Shown: in pieces, positions 10,401 through 20,279 of the stretch
Numbering within the stretch: the first letter of the stretch is position 1
How the letters are laid out: each line of letters starts with the position of its first letter
NCBI GenBank assembly: GCA_025345505.1
Contig: JANVCC010000120.1
Location: 3,995,528-4,059,527 of the forward strand
Length of the DNA stretch: 64,000 nucleotides
Direction: 5' to 3'
Source: Todiramphus chloris collaris
Lineage: Eukaryota > Chordata > Aves > Coraciiformes > Alcedinidae
Translations under genes and position numbers: made by a program
Notes under the pieces: model-generated
The model's database searches: none
Told to the model about the DNA's origin: nothing
What the model saw: the letters and a program-made list of their open reading frames with translations, nothing else

Positions 10401-13196
10401 ATCCCCGTCAACGGTGAGCTGGGTTGGGCCACCCCCACCCTGCCCCTGGCACTCGGGCTGCTGGCATCTGATGGCATCTCCTCCTTGCTTCCCAGAGACA
10501 AAGAAGTGTGGGCTCCTACCGGGGAGTGCGGTGGAGCACCGGGTGCTGGCCAACCCCATGGAAGACCTGGTGGGACGGCACCAGCCCTGGGCCCACGAGG
10601 TTTTCCACCACTACCGCAGGCGGTTGGGGCGGCGGTACGGCTCGGCGCGGGAGCTGGAGCACAGGCAGAGCATCTTCGTGCACAACATGAGGTACAGGCG
10701 GACAGGGGTGATGCCGACTCCCCCGGGGCCGGGGGGTTCCACGGTATCTGCGGTGGGAGGTGGTGGTGGGGATGGCATCAGCCGGTACCGTTGGGCAGGT
10801 TCGTGCACTCGAGGAACCGCGCCGCGCTCTCCTACACGCTGGCACTGAACCACCTGGCCGACCGCACGCCCCAGGAGCTGGCTGCCCTGCGGGGCCGACG
10901 TCGCAGCGGGACCCCCAACAACGGGCAGCCCTTCCCCACCGAGCTCTACACGGGCCTCATCCTGCCCGAGAGCCTCGACTGGCGCATGTACGGTAGGTGA
11001 GGGGTTGGGGTGCTGGGGGCAGCACCAGGCTGAGGTGTGGAGGGTGTGAGTGGTTGCTTGGTTGGCACTTGGCCCTCAGTCTGGTGTCTCAGGGACAAAT
11101 GTGACATCGAAAGCCACATCTGGCTTTCTCCCATGTCACTAGAAGCTGGGAGTGATGCCCTCAAAGCTTGCCCCAACCCAGGGGCAGGGGGAGTGATGCC
11201 CTCAAAGCTTGCCCCAACCCAGGGGCAGGGGTCCCACAGGTTTCTTGGTGCGTTTGCATCCCCAATTAGAATCGCAGAATCATTTTGGTTGGGAGAGACC
11301 TTTTCAGATCATGGAGTCCAACCACTAACCCAGCACTGCCAGGGCACCACTGCCCCCTGTCCCTCAGCACCACAGCTCCACAGCTTGGAAACCCCTCCAG
11401 GGATCACGGGGACTCCACCACTGCCCTGGGCAGCCTGGGACAGCCCTGGACAACCCTGGAGGGGGAGAAATTGTTCCTCAGCTCCAACTTAAACCTCCCC
11501 TGGGTCAACCTGAGGCCATTTCCTCTTGTCCTATCAACCCAGCCCATCAGCACCAAGAGCTGGTTGTGCTGCCTCTGGGAGCACAGCAAGCCCTCATCTC
11601 CTGCCTCAGTTTCCCTTCCACTTGCCCTCATCCCTCAGTGCCACCCCAGCCTCTCACCCTCCCATCCTGCTGTCCCCAGGTGCCGTGACCCCCGTGAAGG
11701 ACCAGGCTGTCTGCGGGTCCTGCTGGAGCTTCGCTACGACGGGCGCGATGGAAGGTGCCCTCTTCCTCAAGGTGAGAGCGGGGCCATGTCCGGCGAGGCT
11801 GGCCAGGGTGCTGTGAGGGTGCTGGTCCCTACACTGCGTGTCCTCCCCCAGACCGGCGTGCTGACCCCCCTGTCCCAACAAGTCCTCATCGACTGCTCCT
11901 GGGGCTTCGGGAACTACGCCTGTGATGGGGGCGAGGAGTGGCGAGCCTACGAGTGGATCAAGAAACACGGTGGCATCGCCAGCACCGAGTCCTATGGCAC
12001 CTACAAGGGGCAGGTGAGGGTGGCCCCGTGTCCTTACTGGGGCCTCCCCCTCTTGGGATGTGCCCCCTGGGGCTGATCAGGATGGGTCAGAGGTGGTAGC
12101 AGGCTCTGGAGATGGGGATGTCACCCTGTACCCAAGGTGCCAGGCTCTGTGTGGTTCAAAGCTCAGTCCAAAGCCAAGCCTGAGGCCTCAGCCTGGCAGT
12201 TTCACCAACGCGTGCCTCAGTTTCTCCTCTTGCAAAACAGGGACGCAGCTCCTCCACCCATGGGTGGTGCCGTGGGTCCCTCCGTACCCTGGGGTGCGGG
12301 GATGGAGCAGGACTGCCTGGGGACAGGGATGTGGCTGCAGGATACAGGCAACAGCTCCCCAGGGCTTTGGGTGCAGAGCCAACTCCCCCAGTTGGGTGTG
12401 GGCAACGCTGTGTCCTTGTAGCAACTGGGAAAATGTCCCCACCATGGGGACGGGGGAGGACAGAGGTGGGGTCAGAGGTGGGAGGATATCCCAGCCTGAG
12501 TCCCAGCTCACTCCGCGTCGGAGCAGAGCTGCAGGGGGGCAGCCAGGGTGGGCAGGAGACCTGAGGGCTCCTGATGAACACAGCATCCCCTCTCCTGCAT
12601 GCCACAGAATGGCTTGTGCCACTACAACCAGTCTGAGATGCTGGCTAAGATCACGGGCTACGTGAACGTCACCTCGGGCAACATCACAGCGCTCAAGGCT
12701 GCCATCTACAAGCACGGCCCCGTGGCCGTCAGCATCGATGCCTCGCACAAGACCTTCTCCTTCTACTCCAATGGCGTCTACTATGAGCCCAAGTGTGGTG
12801 AGTTGGGTGGCACAAGGGACACAGGAGGACCTGGGTGCCCAGGGAGGTGCCAGGACACCCAGGATCCCCCCCCCCTTCCTTGAGCAGCTTGGGCAGAGGT
12901 GGAGGAAGGAACCAGCCCCAGTGCTGCTGGGAGGCCTGGGAGTGGGGATGCTCTCTGAACAGGGATGGTGTCCAGACAGAAAACCATCTCCTGTGGTGTT
13001 CCCTCCAGGAAACGAGCTGGGAGAGCTGGACCATGCTGTGCTGGCCGTGGGCTATGGGGTCCTGCAGGGAGAGACCTACTGGCTCATCAAGAATTCCTGG
13101 TCCACCTACTGGGGCAACGACGGCTACATCCTCATGGCCATGAAGGACAACAACTGTGGTGTGGCCACTGAAGCCACCTACCCCATCCTGGCCTGA
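7487..13196 (+). CDS. Papain-family cysteine proteinase, counting factor associated protein D-like, copy 1
   Basis: Secreted or lysosomal C1A cysteine endopeptidase. Exons: 7487-7538, 8692-8751, 8992-9084, 9199-9371, 10170-10413, 10496-10691, 10799-10992, 11680-11771, 11852-12013, 12608-12797, 13009-13196. All junctions are GT-AG and in phase, giving 547 residues. Residues 1-18 form a signal peptide. About 30-205 match the N-terminal domain typical of CfaD and insect 26/29 kDa proteases ([18 protein letters not shown]). About 215-330 form an I29-like propeptide with an ERFNIN-type helix and [12 protein letters not shown]. The mature enzyme starts near LPESLDWR. Catalytic residues are Q346, C352 (CGSCWSF), H494 ([11 protein letters not shown]) and N514 ([10 protein letters not shown]). 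The complete triad indicates an active enzyme; its substrate is unknown. A tandem paralogue starts 2.2 kb downstream. The family is known from invertebrates and non-mammalian vertebrates; I recall no mammalian orthologue. Confidence 0.93.
11150..11231. repeat. 41 bp direct duplication
   Basis: Two adjacent copies of a segment beginning AGTGATGCCCTCAAAGC start at 11,151 and 11,192, in intron 7 of the first proteinase gene. Confidence 0.9.
11268..11545 (-). mobile_element. CR1: CR1 LINE, 3' fragment in intron 7
   Basis: Reversed CR1 3' end, with its terminus at about 11,270. It lies in intron 7 of copy 1 and is absent from the matching intron of copy 2, which is only 134 bases long. It therefore inserted after the duplication, or the copy 2 intron lost it. 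Confidence 0.9.
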
Positions 13197-13358
13197 GACA
13201 CCTCTGTGGGAAGAGCCTTTGGCACTGCTCTCAGCCCCCATCCCAGGATCAGCCCCTTCGATATGAGCCATCACGCAGCAGGAAGCTGGGGACACTGTGG
13301 GACAGGGCCAAGGGGTGCTGGATAAGGTGCAGGATGGGGACCCAGCTGTGGCCTTGCC

Positions 13359-13364
13359 AATAAA
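13359..13364 (+). promoter_or_regulatory. Polyadenylation signal, first proteinase gene
   Basis: AATAAA lies 163 bases after the stop codon. The short 3' UTR probably ends near 13,380. Confidence 0.8.
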
Positions 13365-13789
13365 GACCCTGGAAAAACACTGCTTTGCTCCTACGGGATT
13401 CGATGGCTGCCCACCCAGCCCTGCCCCTTTTGCAGAGCCTGGTGCCCACAGCATGTGGCACATCCATCCCCGGGGCATGTCCCTGTCCCCAGGCTTGGTG
13501 GTCCTGTGAGACCACAGAGCCTGCCTGGGGAGGGGCTGGTGCCTGCAGACACCCGGGGTGAGAGGAGTCTCTCTTCCCTCTCTATCTCTCTGAGGTGGAG
13601 CACAAACAACCCCCGGGATTTCTGCTGAGATGAGAAATTCCTGGCGTGGGGTGTTGGGGAGGGGGGAAGGAAGGGCACTCTGCCCCACTGCCCGCGTCCT
13701 TGGGCAGCTGTGGTGGGGATGTCACTGGTGCTGTGCCAGGAGCCAGGGTCCCCTGCACCCCTCCCGGGCTGCTCCTCTCCAGGGAGGGA

Positions 13790-14242
13790 AAAGGGCAATG
13801 GAACCAGGGAAGGGTCTGGAGCACAAGTGGGGTGAGGAGTGGCTGAGGGACCTGGGCTTGTTCAGCCTGGAGAGAAGGAGGCTGAGGGGAGACCTTCTGG
13901 CTCTGACAGCTCCTGACAGGAGGTTGGAGCCAGGGGGGTTCGGGCTCTGCTCCCAAGGAACAAGGGACAGGACAAGAGGAACCAGCCTCAAGCTGCCCCA
14001 GGGCAGGTTTAGGTTGGAGCTGAGGAACAATTTCTTCCCCTCCAGGGCTGTCCAGGGCTGTCCCAGGCTGCCCAGGGCAGGGGTGGAGTCCCCGTGATCC
14101 CTGGAGGGGTTTCCAAGCCATGGAGCTGTGGTGCTGAGGGCCAGGGGGCAGTGGTGCCCTGGCAGTGCTGGGGGAACGGGTGGACTCCATCATCTGAAAG
14201 GTCTCTGCCAACCAGAACAATTCTGTGATTCTATGATTCCAG
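13790..14242 (+). mobile_element. CR1: CR1 LINE, 3' fragment
   Basis: A 5'-truncated CR1 copy in sense orientation, ending with the family's terminal repeat (TTCTGTGATTCTATGATT) at about 14,222-14,239. It sits between the two proteinase genes. Confidence 0.92.
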
Positions 14243-15321
14243 GGACAGACACTTCACACCTGGCCATGGCTCACTGGTACTCCTGGTTTGGACTGGAAGG
14301 GCTCCCAGGAGAGCGGGATCAATGCACAGGGATCCTGCAAACAGGCTCTGAAGGTCTCTCTGCCCTGCCCCTGCTGGTTCCCCCATCCTTGCTGGTACAT
14401 CCTTGGGGCAGGATCCACCTCACCCGGGTGGGCTCCGCTGGCAGCGGGTGGCAGTCCCCGGGGAGAGGCTGCAGCCCAGGGTACATCAGCCCAGCCCTGC
14501 TCCCCTGGGCACAGCCCAATCCAGCCCGACCCGTCCCTGGGGGCACGGGCAGCCACCCTGCACCCAGCCCTTATCGGGTTTGTTTGGGGCTCGGGCGGCC
14601 CCGCGGGCACTCGCTGTCACCTTGGGCTGGGGGCCAAGCGGGAGGGGGTGAAGGCCACTCTGCCACGGTGACATCTGCACTCTCCTCCCTGTGTCTGCTT
14701 TTCCATGAAGCTTCTGACCTTTCATCTGCAGTTTTCTTTTTTAAAATATTATTATTATTTTTTATTCCCCCCTCCAAGTTAAACCCCTCTCATGGAGCAC
14801 GGGGCTTGCCCTGCTGGTGCATCCGGAAGGATGCTGAGCTGCAAATGGCCCCTGTTTCCCCATGGCTGCCCTTGGTGGGGACGCCCTTGCTCCTGTCCCC
14901 AGAGAGTAGGGGGCACCCAAAGGGGCTTTGGGATGCCTGGCTGGGGTCCCCCTCAACCTCCTTGCCCCCGGTTGCTGCAGGTGCTTCCCCTGCTCACAGC
15001 ACGGCCAGGCTGCAAACTGCTGTTCAGGGGTGGGGGGAGCTCAGGGACACCCCCCAGCACCCACCACCAAGCCCCTTACCCATGGGGCACCCACCCTTGT
15101 CCCAGGGGATGGCCCTGCCATGGGGGCTGGGTCCCACTTTGCTTCCCCAAGCCGAGCATGTGCCATCAGCACCCACCCGGGAGTGGGTGGGAAGGGCACC
15201 TATGGGTGTCTATGGAGGGGGGCAACATAAAGCCACACCCCCCTCCCTGGTCTAACCCCAGCCAAGGGGAGGATGAGGCTGCCCGTTGGCTGTTGGTAAC
15301 TCCCTGCCCACCCACCACTGG
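14243..15321. other. Intergenic between the two proteinase genes
   Basis: Mostly unique GC-rich sequence with one T/A-rich tract at about 14,728-14,766. No exon or RNA gene is seen. It must hold the upstream control region of the second proteinase gene. Confidence 0.5.
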
Positions 15322-15329
15322 TATTTAAG
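15322..15329 (+). promoter_or_regulatory. TATA-like box of second proteinase gene
   Basis: TATTTAAG lies about 45-52 bases upstream of the ATG at 15,374, which would put the transcript start near 15,350. Copy 1 has no equally good TATA box, so the two genes may be controlled differently. Confidence 0.55.
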
Positions 15330-15373
15330 GCACCCGTGGGGGCTGGGTAGCAGCGTGGACTGGGGTGCACAGG

Positions 15374-18300
15374 ATGGAGGGGCCGGGGTGGCTGCTGGTG
15401 CTGGGTGCTGCTGTGCTGCTGGGTGAGCTGGTGCTCAGGGGGGTGGGGAGGGGGAGAGAGGCCGTGCCCCCATCCCAGGGTGATGCCATTGTGCCCCTTA
15501 GCCTGGCACTGCAATGAACCTGGGCTGCTGGGGGGCCTTGTCCTGGGAGGGGTCTGCTGTGTCGCTGTCCCCACGCCTGGCACACTCTGCGTGTGGCATA
15601 CAAGAGGGACAGACAGTTGTCCCTCATGCCCTAGGGCATGTGGGGTGGGGGGGATTTGGGGGTGCCCCTGAGCTGGCCGCACTCCAGGGACAGTGGGGAT
15701 GTGGGGGGTGGCTCTGGAGCTGGCGGATGAGCAGAGACCCCCAGCTTAGGGACCCTCAATCTCTGTCTTGCCCAGGCAAATGGGAGTCCTCCCCTGCCAC
15801 CAGTATGGGCTCCCCTGGGTCTGTCCCCCTCTCCCAGGGGACAGGGAGCCAGGGACCAGCACCTCTGCCAGTGCCTGCCATGGAGAGCTGAGGAATCAGC
15901 AGCATAAAGGGGTTGGGGTTTGTTTTGTTCCTTTTCTAGGAGCAGAGTGCAAAGCTCCTCTGGAGGCACCCACGTTTGGGGACATCTACCACGTCACAGG
16001 TACTGCTCAGGGACCAGGCACCCTGCTGGGATGGTGCCAAGGGGGACCTGCACCTCCAGCCACCGCCTCTCACCTGACGTGCCCAAGCTGAGGAGGCTCC
16101 ACTTCCCCCATGGAGCACCGGGGCTGGGGGGCATTGCTGCCAGGGCTGGTCACGGGTGGCAGAAAAGCCCTTGGGATGCTCCCTGCCCACCCCATGCTCC
16201 CCTCCTGGCTGCTGGCTCTTGGGATGGGGGGACAGGGAATGTCCCTGGGGCTTGGGCTTCCTGCAGCCCCTCGAGCTCAGCCCCTCTGTGCCCACAGGAG
16301 TCATCAGCCTGCCCTACGCAGAGATCAGGGAGCCCTTCGAAGCCTGGTACAACCTCACCGGGGGGAAGAGCCGCATCGAGTACTACGGCGGTGGGTGCAC
16401 GAAGGGCTCCATCCCCCTGACCCTTCATCATCCCCCTCCTTCCACCCCAGGACCTTCAGGTGCCCCAGGAAAACCCTGGGAGCCATCACCACACTAGGAC
16501 CTGGGCGCTTGACTTGACCTTAGCGCTGTCCCTGTCCCCAGGCCAAGTGGTCACCTACCAGTTTGGCTCCATCGAGCCCTTTGGTGCCAGCTTCAAGGTG
16601 ACACCCGAGACCACGGAGACGGAGGTCAACGTCCGCAAGTGCTTCCGCGTCAACGGCACTGACAGGGACCTCATCGCCCCCCAGAGCGTCTTCCCCAGCC
16701 TGGAGAACTTCAAGGTGAGCTCTGGGAAGGGTCGACCAGGGTGTGGGATGGGGCAGGAGAAGGACCAAGGGACCCCTACGGGTACAGGGTGTCTGAGGGC
16801 TACTTCCTTATGAGGGTAGAGCAGCCCTGCAGAGAAGAACTTAGGGGTGCTGGTAGATGAAAAGTCAGCTGAATGTGGCCACGGGTGATGGAGGTGGATG
16901 GGTTGGATGGCAGGGGATGAGGTGCCATCACCGTGGGGTGCCCCAGCTCACAGGGGGCACGGTGCTGCGTGGCATCCCCATCCCTGACACGTGTTCTGTG
17001 CCCAGTGGGTGCGGGAGGAGCGTTTCCGTGGGCATCGCTGTGCCGTCTGGCAGAACATCTCCTACTGGGGTCACAAGAAGAACGTCTACACGCTGCGGGT
17101 GGGCAGCTCTGCCCGCGGCCCCGTACCCCTGCACTACGAGGTGCGTGGCTTCAACAGCCTCCTGGGCTCCCATTATGACAAGTATGAGATCGACTACTCC
17201 TCCTTCAGCCACCGCTTCCCCCCCAGTGTCTTCCACCTTCCTAAGGGTGAGTGTCCCAGGCCACCTCTTCTACCTTTTTAATTTGGGTTTTTTTGGGGTT
17301 GGGATTTTTTGTTTGCTTTGGTTTAGTTTGGGTTGGGTTTTTTGGTTTTTTGGTTTTTTTTTTTTTGTAAGAACCTGATCATTTGGGCTGATTGGTTTGG
17401 CTGGGGAAAAAAAGCAAGGGAGAAGTAGAATTAAATGGAGAGTTGGGGTGACGTGGGTCCTTCCCTGTTCCGCTGCGTGGGTGGCAGGATGGGTGCTTGG
17501 GAACCAGCTCTGCTGTGGGTGCAGCCCCCCAAGAATGATACGGGATGGACAATCCCAGTGGTTTTGGGGGGGACCGTGCCGTGCATCCCAACTGGGTGGT
17601 GGGGAGAGCCCATCCCCACTTGGGAGGCATCAGCCGCTCTCCGTGACTCCTGGCAGGGGTGCAGTGTGAGCAGTGGCCAGCGGCCGGCCCCGAGCATCGC
17701 ATCGTGGCCAACCCCATGCAGGAGTTTGTGGGGAGGGTGCCAGAGATGGAGCACATCCACCATCACCTCTTCCACCGCTACAAGGAGAGGTTTGGGAAGA
17801 GCTACGGCAGCGAGGAGGAGCACGAGCATCGCAAGCACACCTTCATCCATAACATGCGGTACGGGGTGGGGACAGACTCTGCTCAGTGGTGCCCAGGGAC
17901 AGGACCAGGGGCAATTGGCACAAATTGGAACCCAGGAGGTTCCACCTGAGCAGGAGGAGAAAGTTGTTTGGTGTGAGGGTGTGGGAGGCTGTGCCAGGCT
18001 GCCCAGAGAGGCTGTGGAGTCTCCTTCTCTGGAGAGATTCCCACCCCGGCTGGACCCTGCGCTGCTGGGCCCCTGCTCTGGGTGCCCCTGCTGGATGGAG
18101 CAGGGGGGTGGCACCAGAGCATCTCCACAACTCCCTGCCAACCCCCACCATGCTGGGATTCTGTGATGTCAGGGAGGCGGGCTGAGGGGTGCTCAGGAAT
18201 GGGGTGACCAGCACGGTCCCCTCGCTCCCCTCTCACAGCATCTCTGCTCCACGGCAGGTTCGTGCACTCGAGGAACCGCGCCGCGCTCTCCTACACGCTG

Positions 18301-20109
18301 GCACTGAACCACCTGGCCGACCGCACGCCCCAGGAGCTGGCTGCCCTGCGGGGCCGACGTCGCAGCGGGACCCCCAACAACGGGCAGCCCTTTCCCACCG
18401 AGCTCTACACGGGCCTCATCCTGCCCGAGAGCCTCGACTGGCGGCTCTATGGTGAGGAGGGAGCCGGTGCCTCTGGTGTGCAAGCCCAGAGCACGCAGGG
18501 AGCTGGGGATGAGCTGCGTGTGCAGGGGTTGGTCCGGGGACAACGAGCATCCTCCAGTGCCCTGTCCCCATCCTGCTGTCCCCAGGTGCCGTGACCCCCG
18601 TGAAGGACCAGGCTGTCTGCGGGTCCTGCTGGAGCTTCGCTACGACGGGCGCGATGGAAGGTGCCCTCTTCCTCAAGGTGAGAGCGGGGCCATGTCCGGC
18701 GAGGCTGGCCAGGGTGCTGTGAGGGTGCTGGTCCCTACACTGCGTGTCCTCCCCCAGACCGGCGTGCTGACCCCCCTGTCCCAACAAGTCCTCATCGACT
18801 GCTCCTGGGGCTTCGGGAACCAGGCGTGTGATGGGGGCGAGGAGTGGCGAGCCTACGAGTGGATCAAGAAACACGGTGGCATCGCCAGCACCGAGTCCTA
18901 CGGGCCCTACCTGGGGCAGGTGAGGGTGGCAGTGCCTCTTGGGGTGGGGGGGGCAGTGCCAAGCACCTCAGTCCTTCCCTCCAGGCTCTCCCAAATCAGC
19001 CATCAGCCCTTTGGCAGCAGATTGAGGCTCCGCTTTGGTTTGTGGATGCCACATCCGAACTGCCCTCCATTCTCCTTCCCCTTCACTGGGGGGGGTGAGA
19101 TCCCTTGAGCTGCCCCAGGAGCCTGGTGCCACCTCAGCCTCACCCCCCTCCCCAGAACGGCTACTGCCACTGCAACCAGTCGGAGCTGGTGGCCCAACTC
19201 GCCGGTTACGCCAGCGTGGAGCCGGGCAACGTGGCGGCGTTGAAGGCTGCGCTGGTCAAGCACGGCCCCGTGGCCGTCAACATCGATGCCTCCCACAAGT
19301 CCTTCGCCTTCTACGCCAACGGTGTCTACGAGGAACCCCACTGCAGTGAGTCCAGCTCACCCAGGAGGCTCCCTGGGGTGCTCCCGGGGGCTGGGATAGA
19401 AAAAAATATTTTGGGGGGCGGGATTTACTTAACTGTTAAGCTCCTGGGCAGGGGAGATGGGGCCACTTGCTGCTTTGGGAATGATCTCTACCTCTGTTTT
19501 GGGCCCCTCACTCCCAGCAGGACATTGAGGGGCTGGAGCGTGGCCAGAGAAGGGCAACGGAGCTGGGGAAGGGGCTGGAGCAGGAGCCTGGTGAGGAGCA
19601 GCTGAGGGACCTGGGATGGTTCAGCCTGAGAGAAGGAGGCTGAGGGGAGACCTTCTGGCTCTGACAGCTCCTGACAGGAGGCTGGAGCCAGGGGGGGTTG
19701 GGCTCTGCTCCCAAGGAACAAGTGACAGGACAAGAGGAACCAGCCTCAAGTTGCCCCAGGGGAGGTTTAGGTTGGAGCTGAGGAACAGTTTCCTCCTTGC
19801 AAGGGTTGTCCAGGGCTGTCCCTGGCCCTGGCAGTGCTGGGGGAATGGGTACCCTTGATAATTTGAAAGGTCTTTTCCAACCAAAACAATTCTGTGATTT
19901 TTCTTTTCTCCTCCTGGACAGGAAACGAGACGTTGGCACTGGACCATGCAGTGCTGGCTGTGGGCTACGGGGTTCTCCATGGCAAGAGCTACTGGCTCAT
20001 CAAGAACTCCTGGTCCACCTACTGGGGCAACGATGGCTACATCCTCATGGCCATGAAGGACAACAACTGTGGCGTGGCCACCGCTGCCTCCTTCCCCATC
20101 CTGGCCTGA
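15374..20109 (+). CDS. Papain-family cysteine proteinase, counting factor associated protein D-like, copy 2
   Basis: Tandem paralogue of the upstream gene, with the same exon plan and phases. Exons: 15374-15422, 15940-15999, 16298-16390, 16542-16714, 17006-17246, 17657-17858, 18258-18451, 18586-18677, 18758-18919, 19156-19345, 19922-20109. All are GT-AG and total 547 residues. It has a signal peptide ([17 protein letters not shown]), then the same N-terminal domain ([19 protein letters not shown]), an I29-like prodomain (ERFNIN region near [14 protein letters not shown]), and a peptidase domain with Q346, C352, H494 and N514. Exons 2-6 and 10-11 clearly differ from copy 1 (for example [18 protein letters not shown] against [18 protein letters not shown]). 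Exon 7, exon 8, intron 8 and the start of exon 9 are almost identical. Both copies look functional. Confidence 0.93.
16825..16880 (+). mobile_element. CR1: Short CR1-like fragment in intron 4
   Basis: The string GGGGTGCTGGTAGATGAAAA and its flanks resemble the region of CR1 ORF2 just after the reverse transcriptase core. It is only about 55 bases long and old. Confidence 0.45.
17276..17368. repeat. T/G-rich low-complexity tract
   Basis: Repeats of GGTTTT-like units and T runs in intron 5 of the second proteinase gene. Confidence 0.8.
17879..18167 (+). mobile_element. CR1: CR1 LINE, 3' fragment (second subfamily)
   Basis: This copy belongs to a different CR1 subfamily from the one at 13.8 kb. 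Its 3' 190 bases differ at only a few positions from copies at 33,812-34,003 (+) and 35,757-35,955 (-). It lies in intron 6 of the second proteinase gene. Confidence 0.85.
19492..19905 (+). mobile_element. CR1: CR1 LINE, 3' fragment in intron 10
   Basis: 5'-truncated CR1 copy in sense orientation, ending at about 19,900 with AACAATTCTGTGATTTTT. It ends only about 17 bases before the acceptor of the last coding exon (19,922), so its tail supplies the polypyrimidine tract of that splice site. Confidence 0.9.
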
Positions 20110-20257
20110 TGGGACACACGCCGACGTGTGCCGTGTTCCTGTGGGCAGCTCCAGATGGGTGGGGGGCTGGTAGAGAGGGGTGTGGGGTTCCAGGAGGTGG
20201 CAGAGGGAGTGCAGCTCAGCCGGGAGGTTGGAGGAAGCTCCCAGCCCTCTTTGGGAT

Positions 20258-20263
20258 AATAAA
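20258..20263 (+). promoter_or_regulatory. Polyadenylation signal, second proteinase gene
   Basis: AATAAA lies 149 bases after the stop codon, at a spacing similar to that of copy 1. Confidence 0.8.
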
Positions 20264-20279
20264 ATCTTTGGCAAGAAAA

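Noticed and set aside
12729-13688. 319-codon minus-strand open frame
   Set aside because: It is antisense to proteinase exons 10 and 11; a shadow of the real gene.
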